64,000 nucleotides of DNA from Polytrichum commune. Taxonomy: Eukaryota > Streptophyta > Polytrichopsida > Polytrichales > Polytrichaceae. The stretch is from contig OX485803.1 of assembly GCA_950295325.1 (NCBI GenBank), positions 72,059,554-72,123,553 on the forward strand, in the 5' to 3' direction. How positions within the stretch are numbered: position 1 is the first letter of the stretch; each line of letters opens with the position of its first letter. Both the position numbers and the translations under genes were made by a program. Positions 58,939 through 64,000 of the stretch are shown here, one piece after another. A model generated the notes under the pieces. It saw only the letters and a program-made list of their open reading frames with translations. It did not search any database and was not told where the DNA came from.

Positions 58939-61577
58939 ATGACAACTCTCTTCAAGTGCTCAGAATGAGAACCACAATTAGGGAAGACATTTTTGTAATT
59001 TGATAGCCACGAATTGCACCTGAGGAATTCTTAAGTGGGCTATAATAATTTAGGTAGAAATCTTGTAGGAGATTGTTGTCGCGGGCAAGGATCGGAGCCA
59101 AAATCTCTCAATCGTATCTAAATTGAGTCTAAAGATTTAATATCAGAGAATTATTATAGAGCCTTCAATTCATTTCAATTCACTTCGATTCATCATTATA
59201 GTCTCTGAAGGGACTAGGGTTGTACCTTCAGATGATTTTGTTGATTTTGGAATAAAACTGTGTACGAGTTCGCCAGAGATTGACGAGCTGTTTACAATCT
59301 GAGTTCTTGCACTATTTGACCATGAGTTGCAGATTTTCTCTCTCATAGTTAGAGTCATTCCTCAGACTCTTGAGCTCATCATGTTCGTACTCACAATGAG
59401 GACATCCGTGTCGAAACCCGCAAGAGCAAACATGCGGCTGCAGATATTGCAATAACATTTTAGAACAGCATCTGCTGAGACTATACTTGGAGTGTGAAAA
59501 TGATTGCTCTGATAGCATATTCCAAGTCTTGTCACTGATTTTGGGGACAGGGTTCCCATCTCTTTCTTCTCACCACCTTATCTCTGGGAAGCTCTTCAAG
59601 AATCAAGTTCGTGCAATTCTGCTCTTGTCCTGTGTTATCATAAACGATTCACCGATGACGATAGTCTCCTAAACACTAATCTTACAAGTACATGATCTAA
59701 GTCTAGGTATAAATCAAGTTGTTGCAATGCGTCATAGCGATTCCTACAGTATATCTCACGTCCGTAGTCCCATCCATATCTCACATGTCCGGCATGCCTC
59801 TGTCTTACCAATACTCATCAACACACTCAGACTGATGCTGCTCGCTTTCCCTCCACCTTGTCTCGGCCATGGCTGCACGCGGTTTTGTGAACATATGGAA
59901 GTACTAAGACCTCAAACATACCAGACAACAGAATTGCGACATTTCCTTCTCCTTGCTGATGTTGAGTGCATACATAGCACTGATGCATTCTCACACAAAC
60001 CCAATTAATTCTGTCTTAGGACACAAGGTTTGCTACATGCAATCAGGACACAAACTCAAATAAATACACCTCCGAAGTACCAATTACTAGCAGAATGGCT
60101 ACCAGAGGAAATCACACCAAAGGCCAAAGATTGTATCATAGCAGGTGGATTTCAGGTTCCAAAGTCAAATTGCAAAATGTTTTCTTTCCCAGACTATGGC
60201 GTACACTCGGTTTCTGAATCTCAGTTATTCCTGGAAGTCCATTGCAATAAGCACAGACTGAAGCACGTGGCATGGTGTAGGTCGGAATCATGAAGCAGCA
60301 TCAAAATTAGACCTGTAGTAGAGACCAAAGGGCTACTACTTTTATCTCCCACATAAGGGATCCGACCAGCAATTGAGGATACCTCCAAATGCAAAATTAA
60401 GAATCAGAGCTCATGAACTTGCACAGCAGCCACCATTCTTGCAGAAGGCAAAAGGCAAAAGGCAAAATTTGAACTGGTCTTTATACATGTGCATTCATTA
60501 CGCTGCAGCCGGATCGGCCTGACATCATTGTGAGGATCCCCATCAACCACCGCATTGATGGGAATTTGCAACTACCACGTACGATACATATGTTGCGTAA
60601 ATCCATAAAGCTGGGACAGTTTACAAAAACTCGCCCACCCTCGAATATACTCAGTACTACTCGACAAGTTGACATGCTCCACCCAACTTGTCATTTCACT
60701 GCATTGCCACGAAGAAGGAAGACGGTCTTTTGATTGCGAATTTTGTGTGATGGTGGCTCGTGCGGAGACTCAACATCCTTCCCCCATCTGAAGAATGATC
60801 GTGGTGGGGGAAAGCGGCATGGCAGGTGGATGTTATCCAAATTGTGCCAAAAAGGGGTTACGGAAAGTGGAGGATCATGGGATGGTCAAGCAAGACCCCC
60901 ACAGCTCATAGTGCCATCTCCTGCCTTTTACATGATTAGGAATGAACCCTTGCCCTTAGAATTTCCCTTTCCACATATCTCCTTTATGGGCCATCCCCAC
61001 ATCGCGAACTAGGTCTATGGTATTGTAGCTACCTAGAGGAGACTTAATGATCAAGCATGCGTGCATACATATAGATAGATAGATATAGTTTAGGGTCTTC
61101 CAAGTTTGTCTAATAAGTTAGTTTGAGTGTCATATATTTGAAATAAGTTGAGCCGAATGTTGACAATCAACTCATAGTGGTTGAGTTATAGAATAGTTAT
61201 CACCATGCATCTCTTCGTATGGTCTATGCATTCTAAACACATTTTCATTGAAATTAGACTTTTTGGATGTTCAAAATTTCCACATGACGAGAATTTTTGG
61301 TTGTTGAAATTGAAATTATTTAAATGGAAAAAAGTATGTTTTTGAAAAAGACAATAAACTAGCTAGATTATTTTGTCTATGAAGTGTGTTTATTTTTATA
61401 CATAGGCCATGGATTGTATTATTGACCCCAACAATTTGGGGAGAGTTGATTTGCACTGAGAAGTGGTGGAGTTATTTAACTCATGAGACTACAAAAAATT
61501 GTCAATGGAAAAAATAATGAAATTTAAGATAGATAGGTCTAAAAATTGCTTCTTGAGGCAAGGAGATATATGAGTTG
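58939..61577. other. Spacer, no gene recognised
   Basis: Mixed-composition sequence with short frames on both strands (59727-60008, 60734-61012 plus; 60481-60675 minus) lacking signatures. A (GATA)n run lies near 61070-61085. Confidence 0.35.
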
Positions 61578-61817
61578 TCAACTAAAATGAGCCAATTGGG
61601 CCATTATGGGACAATCCTTTTGTCACAATTGATGAGATCTTCCATATTACAATTGATTATTTGCATGATTTTATAAACATGTGTGGGTGTATTGGAATGG
61701 TTGAGTTGTATTTTAAGAACCCTCAATGGGTATTCTCTCGTACCAACTAGCAATTATTACGTTCCCATCACGTTCCCTACATTAAATTGAGCGGACCAAT
61801 TGGCTCATTTTAGTTGA
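61578..61817. mobile_element. 240-bp MITE-like element
   Basis: TCAACTAAAATGAGCCAATT (then GG) at the left is perfectly complemented at the right end 61796-61817. The interior is AT-rich and non-coding. No target duplication is obvious. Confidence 0.75.
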
Positions 61818-63900
61818 TAAGGCCAAGTTTTTTTTTGTGTGATATGTATTGCAAATAAAATATAAGTTGTATGCATGTGTGTGTGTATATATATATCCCT
61901 TTACCCTTTTTGGCCAGAGGGTGCATTTCAATTAACATGGAGCTTTCATACCACCCCTCGTGTTGAAGGCCATTCAATCCACTATCACCAACGTATTTTA
62001 TGCTCACCCACTTTTATGTGGAAACCAAGTTACCTTGTTATGGAGATCTTAGCAGCAAAATCATTTCATTTCAACAAAAATTTAAAAAGATTCAATAGTC
62101 ACAAACTTTTTGATGTTTTCAAGTTGGAGTAATGGGTGCAAATCTTGTTTATTCTAAATTTGGATGTGAGGATGGATGAGAATGTTTAATAAAATTAACA
62201 TCAATTACACATGTTTAAAATACGCAAATCTAAGGATCCAAATTTCCAAATTTGGGATCCTATGCCTACCCTAAAGCTAATCAAAACTCATGACCAGATG
62301 ATGAGTATCTTTCCCAATGAACTTAAATGCTAATTTTAAGACATTGTTGGTTTTAGAGTATTGCCCCACACTTCTAAAGATGGCTTACCTTGTAATCGCC
62401 ACCCCCAATGAGCATTAAAATTTGCACCCTTCTTCAAATCTTAGTGACCTTCTACGACCTATCCGATTGGGGGTTGCATACGTAGTTGCAATAACCAACT
62501 CCAAGGTCGCTTTTTTAGAAAAAATGAAAGGTAAAATGTTGGGCTTTTTTTGACAATAAAAAAATGAATCTCCCTCAACATCTTCAATTGAATCTCTTTA
62601 TTTCTTATAGTAATCTTATAAATTCAAATAACAATGATTGTTGTTTGCACATAGATAGGTTTAATAAGTACAAATCAACTTTTAAAAGTTGAATGTCAAT
62701 AATCACCACACTAATTAAAATTACCATTTTTTAAAGAATTGTATTTTGTATAGTTCACATTCCTACTTCCTAGGATCACCTTGGTGTCAAGTACTTCAAA
62801 CTTAATGCACTATTAAATAGAAATTACAAACATTTGTTTTAATAATTAGAGGCATGTGTTTTTTTTATGTTGGCAAAAACATTGCACAAAACCTCACAAT
62901 ATTAGGTTTGGAAAAATTAAATTGAACTAGAGATACGTATTGCGCATATGGAATTATTTTATCTTCAACACATACACTATGCATATACAACACAATTTGA
63001 GGTTTTGAATCCAACTACTAAAATTTCAATAACACATGGTTTTAATGTTTTATTTTTTACTTTAATTTTTGATAGCTATTAAAGTTCAATAATTGCTTCC
63101 CAACAATTGCTTCTAAGCTTAAACTTTAAAATTGATAAAAATTTACTTAATTTTCTTAGTATGTCATTTTTTTTATTATAAATGTCCTTGGTTTTTAATT
63201 GCAACAAATGTAGTTAAAATAAATTTAAGTTCTAAATATGAAACCTCTAGTTGGTCTCTAAATTTTTTTTTCCTAACTTGGAATATAAATGTACAAGTTA
63301 TCCTTCCCCAAAGTTCACTTACCACATCAATCACCAACCAACTATGGTGGCTAAATAATTTTTTTTTTCAAAACTTGTGAAGAGAAGAATCATTGAATTA
63401 TCGAACATTTCTTGTTTTAATTTATTGCCAAATATGAAAAAAAATGTGTAAGATTAAGCCCGATGTGGATCCCTAAATTTATTTTAGCAAATCAAAGATT
63501 GTGATACTAAGATGGCTAATGAATATCATGACAATGGTATTATGCATGTACATACTTTGATCTTGTTATATACGAATGATCATCTACAATATGTGAAATT
63601 CATGCATGTTTGTAATTGAAATAAATTCATTGGTTTTTTTGGTACCACAATCGGAAGATTAAATTAATTATGATCATCATAAATAATTTTATAATCAATT
63701 TTGTATGATAATGATTTTTAATTTTTAAAAATGGCAACGATCAAATTATCACATGTTAGAATATAATACATGTTTCCACATGTTTCCATCCAGCATGATA
63801 CATTATGTTTATTTTATGTTGAATGATATATTCTCAACACCTCCTCAACAATATATACCTAGTGTCAACATCATATCTTAATCTCGTTTGATATTGGTCT
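61818..63900. other. Strongly AT-rich spacer
   Basis: No gene. Contains an AT/GT microsatellite at about 61873-61896 and a small palindrome GGATCCAAATTTCC/AAATTTGGGATCC near 62235-62261. Confidence 0.4.
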
Positions 63901-64000
63901 CCCGGGGGCGCAACTCTCATATTATATGCAGGGGCATCACCATTAAAACGGCTTTGAGGACGGCTTTTGTAAAAGTTATATCAAATTATATAAAACTAAA
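63901..64000. mobile_element. CCCGGG-ended TIR element, copy 3 (cut by window end)
   Basis: Starts CCCGGGGGCGCAACTCTCAT and continues ATTATATGCAGGGGCATC, ACGGCTTTTGTAAAA and TTATATCAAATTATA, matching the left arms of copies 1 and 2. The right end is outside the window. Confidence 0.85.

Overview
The window looks like nuclear DNA of a land plant. It holds two intron-rich plant genes with GT-AG introns (a WEB/PMI-type coiled-coil protein and a MATE transporter), AT-rich spacers, and many short inverted-repeat DNA transposons with plant-type ends (Stowaway-, Harbinger-, hAT- and pogo-like), plus a tRNA-derived SINE. The lineage cannot be fixed from the sequence alone. No prokaryotic, organellar or viral gene set and no CRISPR array were seen.

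Layout. 1-5577: AT-rich spacer with diverged dispersed repeats and microsatellites. 5578-10994: six-exon WEB-family gene (659 aa) and its upstream region. 11.0-15.7 kb: spacer with a 50-bp minisatellite. 15.7-23.7 kb: a dense transposon cluster. It has an hAT-like element split by a Harbinger-like MITE, two more MITEs of that style, a Stowaway-like MITE, a four-unit foldback, and a pogo-like element keeping the 3' end of its transposase with a PIP-box. 24.5-29.8 kb: nine-exon MATE gene (562 aa) with an inverted element pair around exons 3-4. 30.5-37.5 kb: second hAT-like copy, a perfect-TIR MITE and spacer. 37.7 kb: first small-protein gene. 39.1-41.9 kb: broken Ty3/gypsy gag-protease split by a TIR element, itself split by a probable solo LTR. 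42.7-44.3 kb: SINE with perfect target duplication and a 196-bp tandem array. 46.8-49.2 kb: broken unrecognised coding region with another CCCGGG-ended element in its presumed intron. 50.2-51.2 kb: GC-rich broken coding region. 52.4 kb: third hAT-like copy. 56-58.5 kb: small MITE and GC-rich promoter-like stretch. 58.7 kb: second small-protein gene. The rest is AT-rich spacer with one more MITE and the start of a third CCCGGG-ended element.

The host genes form no obvious pathway: WEB-family proteins act in blue-light chloroplast movement in other plants, MATE proteins export metabolites or metals. The most novel items are (a) two intronless paralogous small acidic proteins 21 kb apart (37665-37934 and 58684-58938) sharing an FADLSP / LPEW / PDRVNVRELL signature I do not recognise, and (b) several element families resolved to the base by their target-site duplications. 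All coordinates, splice sites and identities were read by eye; no alignment or database search was run.
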